Part shown: in pieces, positions 1-8,393 of the stretch | Position numbering within the stretch: the first letter of the stretch is position 1 | How the letters are laid out: every line of letters starts with the position of its first letter | Assembly: GCA_050299435.1 (NCBI GenBank) | Contig: JBNKVX010000054.1 | Location: forward strand, 1-22,667 | Origin: 1162T-S-0a-05 sp050299435 | GTDB taxonomy: Bacteria; Pseudomonadota; Gammaproteobacteria; Pseudomonadales; Cellvibrionaceae | Direction of reading: 5' to 3' | Length of the DNA stretch: 22,667 nucleotides | Made by a program: the position numbers and the translations under genes | Notes under the pieces: model-generated | What the model was told of the DNA's origin: nothing | What the model saw: only the letters and a program-made list of their open reading frames with translations | Databases searched by the model: none

Positions 1-134
1 TTTCGTCAAGCCCTGACTGGACCAATTCGATACTTGCAACTTTGATTTCTACGCTGATTCTTGTATTTTTTTCCTGGCGCACCTATCCGCAAATAAAAAA
101 ATACATTGAGAAAAGAAAAACTTTGGAGGTGTAG
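1..134 (+). CDS. 3' end of a membrane protein (partial)
   Basis: A frame open from the window edge (first full codon at base 3) ends in TAG at 132-134. It encodes about 43 residues: a hydrophobic stretch (ILATLISTLILVFFSW) followed by a basic tail (RTYPQIKKYIEKRKTLEV). A last transmembrane helix followed by a short cationic cytoplasmic tail is what polysaccharide flippases, O-antigen ligases or polymerases often end with, and the neighbourhood would suit one of those, but the fragment is too short to choose. It is convergent with the GT2 gene, with three bases between the stop codons. The call as coding rests on the sensible amphipathic translation and the tight convergent junction. Confidence 0.55.
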   Translation, partial: SSSPDWTNSILATLISTLILVFFSWRTYPQIKKYIEKRKTLEV

Positions 135-137
135 GCT

Positions 138-1283
138 TTATCTTTCCGAAGGAGTCCAGGTAATCATTTTTTGACCTGATAAAAAGCGACAGCCTGCTTC
201 GAATATCGCAATATTGGCCTGAACAAAAAAATAGATTATTTTAGCAATTGAGCGCTTTCTAAATTCATTAGAAAAAGTCGCCGTAATTGCAATAGAATAA
301 AATGCAATTTCACCGATAAGAAACAAAACATAAATAATCGAATTGTGTGCAACAACCAGGGAAACTGGCGCGAGAAGTAACAGAAACCAGGGAACAAGCC
401 AGCGCATAACTTTATGAGACCAAATCTGAAAAGAAAACAGCTTAAATTTTCTTAAGCTTAAGACATCCGGATGACGAGCAATGGCAGTAATACCTTGAAT
501 AACAGTTCTAACCTTTCTCGCATATTCCTTTTTCGCATCTTTAAGGTCGAGGTAATAACCTAGTACATCTGGGGCGCTAACTGATTTGTAACCCAAGCGA
601 GCACAATTCAGCGCGGTGTTAAAATCTGAAGTGGAATAGATGTCCCAGTCTTCACACACCTCTTTGCGGCAAGCGAAGAAGGATCCGCTTAGACCAATTA
701 GACCAGCAAGCTTAGATTCCTGATTTCGTAGCCACATTTCATATTTTACATAGGCTCCTTCGCCCGCTACGTTTCCATCCTGACTTATCAGTCGGTCTTC
801 GCTGGATACTGCTCCAATATTTTCGTCATCAAAATAATGTTCGAGAACCTTCAGAGCATCGCTGGGAATTTTGGTGGCGACATCCGAAAAAACAATAATT
901 TCACCTTTGGCTTTCTTGATTCCACAAAGCTGCGCATTTTCCTTGCCTAGCCGTTCACCAGCGCGAACAAGTTGAATCCCGTGCTGATTGTATTCGTTTA
1001 CAATTTCGTCCGTTCCATCAGATGAGCAATCTGACGCAACTATGATCTCCAGCCGCGACCGATCAAAGTCTAGTTCAAGCGTGTTTTCCAATTTTTCACG
1101 AATACGTGTTTTTTCGTTGTGAACAGTAATGATAAGTGAGAGTTGTTTTTTTCCGCTATGCGCTGTTTGGGCGACAGTTTCTTCTTTAGGCTGTAATTTA
1201 GACAGTAGAAGCAATAAGGCGGGGTAAATAAAATAGCTGTATCCCGCACTAAATAAAAGCAGCCAAAAAAGGAGTTCCCACAT
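138..1283 (-). CDS. Membrane-anchored family 2 glycosyltransferase
   Basis: Predicted 381-residue GT-A fold glycosyltransferase of the inner membrane, with its catalytic domain in the cytoplasm. One N-terminal transmembrane segment (about residues 3-28) precedes the GT2 domain (about 48-270), which begins LSLIITVHNE. Other GT2 features are ASDCSSDGT (84-91), a metal-binding type FSDV (Asp134) and STSDF (Asp220, the catalytic-base region), followed by RKVRT (256-260) in the place of the Q/RxxRW-like motif of cellulose-synthase-like enzymes. Three further hydrophobic segments follow (about 294-312, 316-335, 347-366). This layout matches processive or lipid-linked-sugar transferases used in exopolysaccharide assembly. 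The ATG at 1283 has only a weak upstream GGGA. Donor and acceptor cannot be read from the sequence. Confidence 0.88.
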   Translation of the reverse strand: MWELLFWLLLFSAGYSYFIYPALLLLLSKLQPKEETVAQTAHSGKKQLSLIITVHNEKTRIREKLENTLELDFDRSRLEIIVASDCSSDGTDEIVNEYNQHGIQLVRAGERLGKENAQLCGIKKAKGEIIVFSDVATKIPSDALKVLEHYFDDENIGAVSSEDRLISQDGNVAGEGAYVKYEMWLRNQESKLAGLIGLSGSFFACRKEVCEDWDIYSTSDFNTALNCARLGYKSVSAPDVLGYYLDLKDAKKEYARKVRTVIQGITAIARHPDVLSLRKFKLFSFQIWSHKVMRWLVPWFLLLLAPVSLVVAHNSIIYVLFLIGEIAFYSIAITATFSNEFRKRSIAKIIYFFVQANIAIFEAGCRFLSGQKMITWTPSER

Positions 1284-1660
1284 TACATTGATCCCAAATT
1301 GTTTTTGTTTGTGTCAAATTACACGAAGTTTAACCAAAGTAAAAAGTTTTTCCTATTTGAACCAGGCACAGTATCAGTGAGAGCATGATCACAAGTATTT
1401 GACACCTTGACCGACTTGAGGTACCAATCGCTGTTTTGACTGCGAGCCAGCTAACATTTCTATGAATCAAAATGTTATTCGAAACGTATAGCTGCTAGGC
1501 TTCCTGTGAGAGCCCAATACAGGAGTAGGGGGCATATTTTGATCAAAACAAAAAATAGAAAATGTCTTACCAAATTAAGCGTTATTGGATAGAAAACGTT
1601 CGATGATCAAATGATATAAAAAATGGATGACGGTTGTGACGAGGTAAAGAGGTTTGATTT
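1284..1660. other. 377-bp divergent intergenic region
   Basis: This separates the leftward GT2 gene from the rightward hydrolase gene and probably carries promoters for both. I see no convincing coding frame, tRNA or strong hairpin. It contains a perfect 12-bp palindrome (1537-1548), a possible -10 element TATAAA at 1615-1620 without a good -35 partner at 17 bp, and an AGAGG ribosome-binding site at about 1648-1652, some 8 bases before the ATG at 1661. Confidence 0.6.
1537..1548. repeat. Perfect 12-bp palindrome TTTTGATCAAAA
   Basis: The sequence reads the same on both strands and sits about 110 bases upstream of the secreted hydrolase start, in the divergent intergenic region. It could be an operator half-site pair for a dimeric regulator, but an AT-rich palindrome of this size may also be chance. 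No second copy with the full 12 bases was noticed. Confidence 0.4.
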
Positions 1661-3481
1661 ATGAGAGCAATTAAAGCGACATTGATAGGGTTTATTTTCA
1701 TTTTGGTAGCTGCGCCCGTATCGCTGCGAGCTCAAGTGACGGTTGATGTAGATTATTCAGACATAGAGGTTGCGGAGATAGAGCCGGTAACCTATGCGAT
1801 GAGCACTACAGTTGATACAGATTTTGTAAATAATGAAGTCTATTGCGATTTGGTCAGGGAGCTAGGAGGCGTCACCCTGCATGTAAACAGTAACGCCTAT
1901 ACCGGTGCATGGAACATGTTGACGGGTGAGATGGAGCGAAGAGGAAATCCCAGGCAAGGGATGACCTTGGCAGATTTACGACAGTTCAGCGATGATTGCG
2001 ATGGTTTGGTCAAGTACTACTTCATTATAAATTGGTCAATCTATGCGCCCCAGTCCCTAGGCGGTCAAGGTCAAGACATTGGTGAAGTCATCCAGTGGCT
2101 CAAGCAAAGCGGATGGCCGCAAGAATACTGGCAATATTGGCGCATGGGTTCTGAGCTCTACGGGGCTTGGGATAGCGAGTATATTGAAGACGGAAATCTG
2201 CACGGTGAGATCTGCAATGCGATATTCTCGCGCGTAAAGGAAATAGAACCCACGCTCACAACAGGTGTAACTAGCGAGATTGTGTTTAAACCGGGTTGGT
2301 CCGGCCAGGCTTTGGCGGGGTGCGAAGATGTTGTCGATTTTATCGATTTTCATACCTATCCTCATGATAACGGTCAAGCGACAATCAATAACGCCTTGGG
2401 TGTGATGGGTCAGGAGCCGTTCATACGCGATCAAATCATGCCTGCTTACCGAAATTTGTTCGACGACTATATTGGTGGCCGCCAGAAAAAGGTTTTCTTC
2501 AGCGAATATGATTTTTGGGGTATGGATAATGTGGGCAATTCACCTGTCTACGGCAGAAATACCACACTCGCAGTAGCTTTGGCTTGGGGTGATCAATTTG
2601 GTTATGCTTTAAAACTCGGCTTTTCTCCTGCTGGAGGATATGCATTTTCGGGAAATGGCAGCTATGGTTTGTTGCTCGGTTGGGTGGCTGGTGAACAAAT
2701 AGGCCGTCGGGCAATCTACTCACCAAAAGTTTGGGCTGTTTCCTTATGGCAGAAGTATTTTGGTGACATGATGGTGGCCTCAACGCTCCAGGGGTCTCCC
2801 ACCTACACACCTACATCCGGGCGACCACAGTGGGCAAATATCGATGATCCCTATAGTTCTTACACAACTCAACCCGTTCCCTATGTGACCGCCTATGCCG
2901 GGAAGGAAGGCGGTGACGGCGATAGGCTGTCCCTCATTATGATAAATAAGCACCCCACTGATTCATTTGAGGTGAGTATTAATTTGTCTGGAGAGATGGT
3001 TGATGAGGAGTCTCCCACTACTATTTACACCTTGACGACTGACAGTGATCTCGGGCTACTGGCCTGGCAAGATCGCTACAATGTTTCGAATCTGCCGGAT
3101 CAGCAAATTTTCCCACCAACTGAACGTCAACAATGGTTAGACAATAATTTTAATTATCAGCTCGGACCACACTCCATGGTCGCCTTTTCTTTTCCTAAAG
3201 TGTGTGATGACTGCACTCCCGGCGGTGGGAATGGTGGCAACGGCGGTAATGATAACAATGACGGCGGTAGCGGCGGTGGTGATCAAGGCGATATGGGTGA
3301 TACTGACACCAATGAAGATCAGGACACAGACGATACTGATTTGGGAGAGAATCAGCAAAATGCCCCAAATGACCTAGAAGAAGAAACAGTCGATGAGGGT
3401 ATAGGGTCTCTGGATATCTACAGCGGAATCTGCCTTTTCTTGATCATGGTCGGTGCGGGTCTGAGACGTAAGTCTATTTGA
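1661..3481 (+). CDS. Secreted clan GH-A-like glycoside hydrolase with C-terminal sorting tail
   Basis: 606-residue predicted secreted enzyme acting on a glycan, probably the polymer made by this locus. A Sec signal peptide (1-24, cleavage after LRA) leads into a (beta/alpha)8-type domain and a C-terminal beta-sandwich region (about 400-512), an arrangement like GH51 and GH39. The likely acid/base is Glu165 in RMGSELYGAWD and the likely nucleophile Glu282 in FFSEYDFWG; the residue before Glu165 is Ser, where clan GH-A normally has Asn. Residues 520-580 form a Gly/Asn then Asp/Glu-rich linker. They are followed by GIGSLDIYS, a hydrophobic stretch and GLRRKSI (580-606), which looks like a GlyGly-CTERM or related protein-sorting signal. 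The start has AGAGG 8 bases upstream. A paralogue lies at 4608. The exact CAZy family is not assigned. Confidence 0.82.
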   Translation: MRAIKATLIGFIFILVAAPVSLRAQVTVDVDYSDIEVAEIEPVTYAMSTTVDTDFVNNEVYCDLVRELGGVTLHVNSNAYTGAWNMLTGEMERRGNPRQGMTLADLRQFSDDCDGLVKYYFIINWSIYAPQSLGGQGQDIGEVIQWLKQSGWPQEYWQYWRMGSELYGAWDSEYIEDGNLHGEICNAIFSRVKEIEPTLTTGVTSEIVFKPGWSGQALAGCEDVVDFIDFHTYPHDNGQATINNALGVMGQEPFIRDQIMPAYRNLFDDYIGGRQKKVFFSEYDFWGMDNVGNSPVYGRNTTLAVALAWGDQFGYALKLGFSPAGGYAFSGNGSYGLLLGWVAGEQIGRRAIYSPKVWAVSLWQKYFGDMMVASTLQGSPTYTPTSGRPQWANIDDPYSSYTTQPVPYVTAYAGKEGGDGDRLSLIMINKHPTDSFEVSINLSGEMVDEESPTTIYTLTTDSDLGLLAWQDRYNVSNLPDQQIFPPTERQQWLDNNFNYQLGPHSMVAFSFPKVCDDCTPGGGNGGNGGNDNNDGGSGGGDQGDMGDTDTNEDQDTDDTDLGENQQNAPNDLEEETVDEGIGSLDIYSGICLFLIMVGAGLRRKSI

Positions 3482-3542
3482 TAATAGCAAGTGCAAAGGG
3501 ATTTGCCTGTCTAATCAATACCCATTATATTGACTGCCTTTG

Positions 3543-3570
3543 AAACGCCCATAATACTGGGCGTTTTTCT
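3543..3570 (+). terminator. Rho-independent terminator after the first hydrolase gene
   Basis: A perfect 9-bp stem (AAACGCCCA, 3543-3551, with TGGGCGTTT, 3558-3566), a 6-base loop and a T-run (3564-3568, TTTTTCT) form a classic intrinsic terminator 60 bases after the hydrolase stop. The next gene on the same strand begins only 36 bases later. Either a promoter is squeezed between them or the hairpin acts as a partial terminator that lowers expression of the downstream genes. Confidence 0.88.
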
Positions 3571-3606
3571 TATCTAATTCGCAGGTATTAAGGGTGTGTT
3601 ATAAAC

Positions 3607-4626
3607 ATGAGTGATTCGTCACAAGGACTGATTTGGATAACGTGGGAACGACAGAGAAGATCCATTGAGCTTGCCAAAGCGCTTGGAGCACGTTACTACG
3701 AAATGGATTATTTGATTCACCCAATAAAACGTTACCTAAAAAGTCTCACGCAAACTATCGGATTGCTAGCCAGATATCGAAAATCTGTTTTTGTTGTACA
3801 AAATCCCTCCATGGTATTGGCTTTTGTGTCTGTTCTGTTAGGCAAAATATTTAATCTAAAAATTGTTGTTGATCGTCATACCGATAGATATATTTTATTG
3901 CAGGGTGAGGGAGCGCTATATAACTGTCTGGTTTTTATGAGCAGATTTACAATGAAGCACGCAAAGCTAACTATTGTGACGAACAATGAGTTGGCCGAGA
4001 TTGTCCATCGTCATGGAGGACAGTCCTTTGTTTTGCCAGATCCACTTCCTCCAGTCACCGAGTACGTTATTACTGGTGAAAGTCCCGAAAGCTTTAACAC
4101 TTTGAAGAAAATTAATGCAAGTGACCGTGAGCACATATTCATAGTCGCCGCCTGGGCGTGGGATGAACCTATTGAAGCTTACATTGAATTAGCGAGAAAA
4201 ATGCCGGAGTTGGATTTTTATATATCGGGTCGACCGAAAAAAGAATTTGATCAAGCCTTGAGTGCCAAACCCGAGAATTTTCATTGCACTGGTTTTGTCA
4301 GCGACCAGGAATTCTATTCAATTATGCAGGGAGCAAAATGTGTCGTTGCAGTCACGACCAGTCCAGCAACTTTAATTTGTGCGGGTTACGAATCCTTGGT
4401 TTTGGGTAAGCCGTTTGTCACCGGAGACAGTGACGCACTGAAGGCATTTTTTGGCGCGGCAGCCGCCAATTCTAACGGTAGTGTTGACGACATATTCGCA
4501 CAACTTAAACACATTCAAGATCACTATGAAGATAAATTACAGGCAGTTAAACAGGTGCTGGAGCAAAAAAAACGCGCTTGGCCAGAATTAATAGGTAACT
4601 TGGAAAAATGTTTAGCAAATCTCTAG
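3607..4626 (+). CDS. GT-B fold glycosyltransferase (GT4-like)
   Basis: 339 residues, no signal peptide; a predicted cytoplasmic or membrane-associated sugar transferase. The N-terminal Rossmann-like half has a conserved-looking IVVDRHTDRY segment (86-95). The C-terminal half has IFIVAAWAWDEPIEAYIELA (177-196), LDFYISGRP, FHCTGFVSDQEFYSIM (225-240) and a donor-site-like AGYESLVLGKP with Glu262, which fits the nucleotide-sugar binding face of GT4-type enzymes. It is somewhat shorter and more diverged than typical GT4 proteins, so the family is less certain than the fold. The ATG at 3607 has only a weak AGGG upstream. Its 3' end overlaps the next gene by 19 bases, so the two are translated from one transcript. 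Confidence 0.75.
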   Translation: MSDSSQGLIWITWERQRRSIELAKALGARYYEMDYLIHPIKRYLKSLTQTIGLLARYRKSVFVVQNPSMVLAFVSVLLGKIFNLKIVVDRHTDRYILLQGEGALYNCLVFMSRFTMKHAKLTIVTNNELAEIVHRHGGQSFVLPDPLPPVTEYVITGESPESFNTLKKINASDREHIFIVAAWAWDEPIEAYIELARKMPELDFYISGRPKKEFDQALSAKPENFHCTGFVSDQEFYSIMQGAKCVVAVTTSPATLICAGYESLVLGKPFVTGDSDALKAFFGAAAANSNGSVDDIFAQLKHIQDHYEDKLQAVKQVLEQKKRAWPELIGNLEKCLANL

Positions 4627-6167
4627 CGAAAAACACTTTGTTTTTTCCTAAGCGAATTCTTTTGGGTTTGCTTTTGCTTGCGCCTTCAGTTTTTTCACAG
4701 GTCGACGTCAGTATTGACTATAACGATATTCTTATTGAAAAAATCGATCCGGCAATTTATGGCTTGAGCGTCTCAACCAATACAGGATTTCATGAAGACA
4801 AGGTGTATTGTGACTTGGTGAAAGATCTGGGGGGCGTTACCCTTCATCTAAATAGCAATGCAGGTGTGGGTTCCTGGGATATTCTAAGTGGAAAAATGAT
4901 TCGCAAAGGTCGACCCGTTAATGGGCCGACTCTGAAAGAGCTTAGGAAGTTCAGCGATGATTGTGACGGCTTGGTTAACTACTTGTTTATCGTCAGTTGG
5001 AAGTTGTATGCACCGAAAGAGTTTGGGGGGCAAGGCCAGGATATTGGACAGGTAATTCAATGGCTTAAAAATAGTGATTGGCCATTGGAATATTGGAAGC
5101 ATTGGCGAGTCGGAGCTGAACCCTATGGTCCGTGGGATGAAGAGTTCGTAGAGGACGGTGCGCAGTACGGAAAAATTTTTAAGGTAATTGCAGATCGAAT
5201 TAAAGAGCTTGAACCTAACACAGTAGTTGGTTTGAGCAGCGAAGCTGTGTGGAAACCACGCTGGACGGCAGATGCTCTGAAAAACGCGGGAAGCAATGTC
5301 GGCTTTATCGATTTCCATCATTACCCTCACGATTGGGGAAAGGGCACCGAGCGTGCAGCGCGAAGTATTATGGCTCAAGAGCCTTTTTTACGTGAACGTT
5401 TGCAGCCCTTATATAGAAAAATCATCGAAAAAAATGCTGAGAATCCTGACTTGCCCTTGCACTTGGGTGAGTATGATTTTTGGGGAATGGATCAGGTCAA
5501 TCATGCTCCTTATCACGGTAGGAATACGAGCTTGGCGAATGCCTTGGCGTGGGGTGATCAGTTTGGTTATGCGCTCAAGCTAGGTATTAAACCCACAGGC
5601 GGTTACGCATTTGCTGGCGAGGGAAGTTATGGATTATTGTTAGGATGGCAGCTTGGTGAACAAAGGGGTCGTCCTGTTATTTATGCACCCAAAGCTTGGG
5701 CAATGGCGCTTTGGCAAAAATATTTTGGTGATAGTATGGTAGCAGCAACGGTTAAAAATTCGCTGACTTATATTCCTGAATCAGGCCGTGACGGCTGGGC
5801 GAATGTGAACGGCTATAAATATCGCGCAAAAGCAGTCCCGTATGTTACAGCGTATGCGGGTAAGTCGATAACTAAAAAGCAAAAAACAAAAGCCAGTATT
5901 ATTCTAATTAACAAACATCCTAAAGATGATTTCGAGCTGAAAATAAGTTTGAAAAATATTGGCTTTCAAGCAGCGCAAGCCGATCAATATGTATTAACAA
6001 CCAAGGATGAAAAGGGTTTGCTAGCTTGGCAAAACCGTTACAACGTTAAAGGTGGTGGTGCAGCTCAGCAAGTGCCTCCACCTACAAAAAGCCAAATCAA
6101 AATTTCAGAGAATTTTGACTTTTTACTGCCACGCCATTCTATGGTGTTGCTGTCTTTCGAAGAATAA
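4608..6167 (+). CDS. Secreted clan GH-A-like glycoside hydrolase, paralogue without sorting tail
   Basis: 519 residues, clearly homologous over its full length to the protein encoded at 1661-3481; shared blocks include YCDLV, LGGVTLH, FSDDCDGLV, GGQGQDIG, LAWGDQFGYALKLG and LLAWQ. The signal peptide spans 1-30 (cleavage after VFS). The likely acid/base is Glu171 in RVGAEPYGPWD and the likely nucleophile Glu288 in LGEYDFWGMD; the residue before Glu171 is Ala instead of the clan's usual Asn. It ends right after the beta-sandwich region (SMVLLSFEE) and lacks the acidic linker and hydrophobic C-terminus of its paralogue, so it should be periplasmic or released while the other is retained. The ATG at 4608 lies inside the preceding glycosyltransferase gene and has GGA 5 bases upstream. 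Confidence 0.83.
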   Translation: MFSKSLAKNTLFFPKRILLGLLLLAPSVFSQVDVSIDYNDILIEKIDPAIYGLSVSTNTGFHEDKVYCDLVKDLGGVTLHLNSNAGVGSWDILSGKMIRKGRPVNGPTLKELRKFSDDCDGLVNYLFIVSWKLYAPKEFGGQGQDIGQVIQWLKNSDWPLEYWKHWRVGAEPYGPWDEEFVEDGAQYGKIFKVIADRIKELEPNTVVGLSSEAVWKPRWTADALKNAGSNVGFIDFHHYPHDWGKGTERAARSIMAQEPFLRERLQPLYRKIIEKNAENPDLPLHLGEYDFWGMDQVNHAPYHGRNTSLANALAWGDQFGYALKLGIKPTGGYAFAGEGSYGLLLGWQLGEQRGRPVIYAPKAWAMALWQKYFGDSMVAATVKNSLTYIPESGRDGWANVNGYKYRAKAVPYVTAYAGKSITKKQKTKASIILINKHPKDDFELKISLKNIGFQAAQADQYVLTTKDEKGLLAWQNRYNVKGGGAAQQVPPPTKSQIKISENFDFLLPRHSMVLLSFEE

Positions 6168-6198
6168 TGTGTTATCCGGTATACATAGGATTAAAAGA

Positions 6199-7074
6199 AT
6201 GAATCTCCCTAATATTTTTATAATTGGTGCACAAAAATCTGGCACAACTTCATTGCATTACTATATGAGTCAGCATCCGGAAATTTTCATGAGTGAGCCA
6301 AAGGAGCCCGGATATTTTAGAGAGGAGCCCAAATCGCAAGAGCAGACGGATTGGTATTATTCGCTTTTTGATGGTGCCAAAGAGCACCATAAGTATGTAG
6401 GAGAAGGTTCAACCGATTACGCTAAAATTCCACAGTACCAAGGCGTGGTTGAAAGAATTGCCAAGGTTAGTCCAAAGGCAAAAATTATTTATGTAATGCG
6501 TTCGCCGCTAAAACGCTTGGTTAGCCATTATTGGCACACAGTACGACCCCTGCCAACCGGAGCGCAAACTAAAGATCTTTACCAGGCAGTAAAAAGTTCC
6601 GAATGGTATTTGGCTTTTTCTGATTATTTGCGTCAAATTACGCCTTTTATAGAGACTTTCGGCCGTGAAAATATCCATTTTATTTTCTTTGAAGAACTTG
6701 TATCAAAACCTAAAGAAGTTTTGGCAGATTTATTTTCATGGTTGGAGTTGAGTGATGAAAAGTACGATTGGGCAGCCTTAGATGAGCGCTTGAACAGTCG
6801 GCCAGAACAGGTTGTGGGGGCTGCAGGCTTAGGGTTAATGCACAAATTTTCACATACTAAAGCTTGGGATGCTTTGGCGAAACTGTTCCCTAAAAGCTTA
6901 AAAGCCTGGTTGCGCTCAAAATCTGTGAAAAATATCGACCCTTCTGCTCAGGATGAGCATGTTGCGACTATTGCAAATGAATATCACAATGATTTTGTTA
7001 GGATATTAAGGGACGTAGAAAAACTTACCGGTCGCAATGATTTAAATGAATTATGGAAGGTGATTAAAGAATAA
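6199..7074 (+). CDS. PAPS-dependent sulfotransferase
   Basis: 291 residues from the ATG at 6199, which has AGGA upstream and lies 31 bases after the hydrolase stop. The frame is open back to 6052, but that stretch overlaps the hydrolase gene and has no family-like sequence. The P-loop-like 5'-phosphosulfate motif is IIGAQKSGTTSLH (8-20) and the 3'-phosphate motif is VMRSPLKRLVSHY (99-111), both typical of the cytosolic sulfotransferase superfamily. The family transfers sulfate from PAPS to hydroxyl or amino groups; a repeat-unit sugar of the polysaccharide is the likely acceptor here. It is the last gene of the rightward run and is one base from the stop of the convergent GT4 gene. The early Lys in GAQKSG and Arg101/Ser109 are the expected PAPS contacts. 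Confidence 0.9.
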   Translation: MNLPNIFIIGAQKSGTTSLHYYMSQHPEIFMSEPKEPGYFREEPKSQEQTDWYYSLFDGAKEHHKYVGEGSTDYAKIPQYQGVVERIAKVSPKAKIIYVMRSPLKRLVSHYWHTVRPLPTGAQTKDLYQAVKSSEWYLAFSDYLRQITPFIETFGRENIHFIFFEELVSKPKEVLADLFSWLELSDEKYDWAALDERLNSRPEQVVGAAGLGLMHKFSHTKAWDALAKLFPKSLKAWLRSKSVKNIDPSAQDEHVATIANEYHNDFVRILRDVEKLTGRNDLNELWKVIKE

Positions 7075-7075
7075 A

Positions 7076-8275
7076 TTAAATAAATTCTTCATAGACTTGG
7101 CTAATTTTCTCGGCAAAGTTCCTTGGCCCCATTTCTGATTTCACATATTGCAAGGCATTTTCAGCGAGATTTCTTCTTAGAACCTTGTCGTTTATTAAGT
7201 TATCTAGTTGGCCTGCTAATTCTTCTGCATTAAGCGGGTCTGCTAATAAACCAGTACTACCCGATTTTACTAATTCTTTGCCGGCGCCGTGAGTTGAAGC
7301 AATAACGGCTGCACCGTATTCCATAGCTTCGGTGATAACCAGGCCAAATGGTTCAGGTGTTATCGACGTATGCGCAACAATATCACACGCGCGATAATAG
7401 TTTTCAGTATTCTTGATGTAGCCCGTAAAGTGTACATCAATGAGATTTTCGGAAAAATGTGATTGCACATAATCCTTAAGAACTTCGGTATAGTTTTCAG
7501 CTGATTCGCCATCAGATCCCACAAGTAAAACGCAAATTTTAGTGTCCACTGCACTAATTTTATTAATGGCCTCTAAAAGTTGGAGCTGTCCTTTCCATGC
7601 TACCAATCTTCCAAAAATACCTATAGTTAGGGTATCCGGGGAGATGCCAATTTTCTCTTTATAAAATTGTGGTTGCTTACTTTTGATTTCGGGTGTATCT
7701 GATGAAATAGGGTTCAATATTGTTACGATTTTATCCGCGCGCACACCAGATGCTATTGCATTTTCACGCACAAAGTTAGAAATGGCGACAATCTTATTTG
7801 CACTATTAACTTGACGAACAACTTGACGAGCAAGTCCATCACCGGGGCCGTGAATTTGCCACAAAAATGGAATATTCTTATCGCGGGCTATATCGATAGT
7901 GGTTCTGCAATTGTTGACGTGGATGAAATCAATTTTGTGTTCATTAATGAATGTTCTAACTGCTTTTCGAAAACGGCTGTTTTTTAAGTGTTCGTAGCCA
8001 AAAAAACAATATATTAGGGCTTTCTGTAATAAGCGAAATCCAAAGCGACTAATACGCTTTTCAAAGTGCCCTTTTTGGACATAAGTGATATCTTTTCTTA
8101 GGAAGTGCAAGTTAACATGGCTGGCTACGTGATGCTCGACCAGCTCGAGATCAATCGCTGTGATGATATGAACCTTATACTTGTTTCTATCTAAGGCATT
8201 GCCGAGTCGAGCAGCAACAATGAATGAGCCTCCAAACCCTACGCCTTGGTCTACGATTAATATATTCTTCTTCAT
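7076..8275 (-). CDS. GT4 family glycosyltransferase
   Basis: 399 residues from the ATG at 8275. The frame continues upstream to a TTG at 8335, but MKKNILIVDQGVGFGGS is the natural start of a GT-B fold, with its glycine-rich N-terminal loop. The C-terminal domain has IGIFGRLVAWKGQ (218-230), VHFTGYI and the hallmark EX7E motif EPFGLVITE (308-316) of retaining GT4 enzymes, followed by GAAVIASTHGAGKELV. It probably adds one sugar to a lipid-linked repeat unit in the cytoplasm. The gene is a single leftward unit, convergent with a sulfotransferase and divergent from the carrier-protein operon across a 245-bp gap. No strong ribosome-binding site precedes the chosen ATG. Confidence 0.9.
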   Translation of the reverse strand: MKKNILIVDQGVGFGGSFIVAARLGNALDRNKYKVHIITAIDLELVEHHVASHVNLHFLRKDITYVQKGHFEKRISRFGFRLLQKALIYCFFGYEHLKNSRFRKAVRTFINEHKIDFIHVNNCRTTIDIARDKNIPFLWQIHGPGDGLARQVVRQVNSANKIVAISNFVRENAIASGVRADKIVTILNPISSDTPEIKSKQPQFYKEKIGISPDTLTIGIFGRLVAWKGQLQLLEAINKISAVDTKICVLLVGSDGESAENYTEVLKDYVQSHFSENLIDVHFTGYIKNTENYYRACDIVAHTSITPEPFGLVITEAMEYGAAVIASTHGAGKELVKSGSTGLLADPLNAEELAGQLDNLINDKVLRRNLAENALQYVKSEMGPRNFAEKISQVYEEFI

Positions 8276-8393
8276 GTTTTGAATGGCTGTAATGACAAAA
8301 AACGAACTAAATGGAGTTCGTATGTAAATGAGCAAAAGTAGGGGCTGCAGGAGTATACAAGCTCATTTGTGTTTGGATCAACATGTTAGCATC

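Noticed and set aside
2057..2434. 125-codon open frame on the minus strand
   Set aside because: It lies within the first hydrolase gene; no domain, no ribosome-binding site and no plausible product.
3398..3478. PEP-CTERM exosortase signal on the first hydrolase
   Set aside because: The tail has a hydrophobic helix and Arg-Arg-Lys but no Pro-Glu-Pro before the helix; a GSL-containing GlyGly-CTERM-like signal or a simple anchor fits better.
4884..5378. 164-codon open frame on the minus strand
   Set aside because: It lies wholly inside the second secreted hydrolase gene, has no recognisable domain and mirrors the codon pattern of the real gene.
6052..6198. N-terminal extension of the sulfotransferase
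   Set aside because: It overlaps the hydrolase gene end, is Cys-rich and unlike the family; the ATG at 6199 with an upstream AGGA gives the normal N-terminus just before the PAPS motif.
7060..7090. Terminator between the convergent sulfotransferase and GT4 genes
   Set aside because: AAGAAT and ATTCTT could pair over an 11-base AT loop, but the stem is short and AT-only, with no T-run, so it is not convincing.
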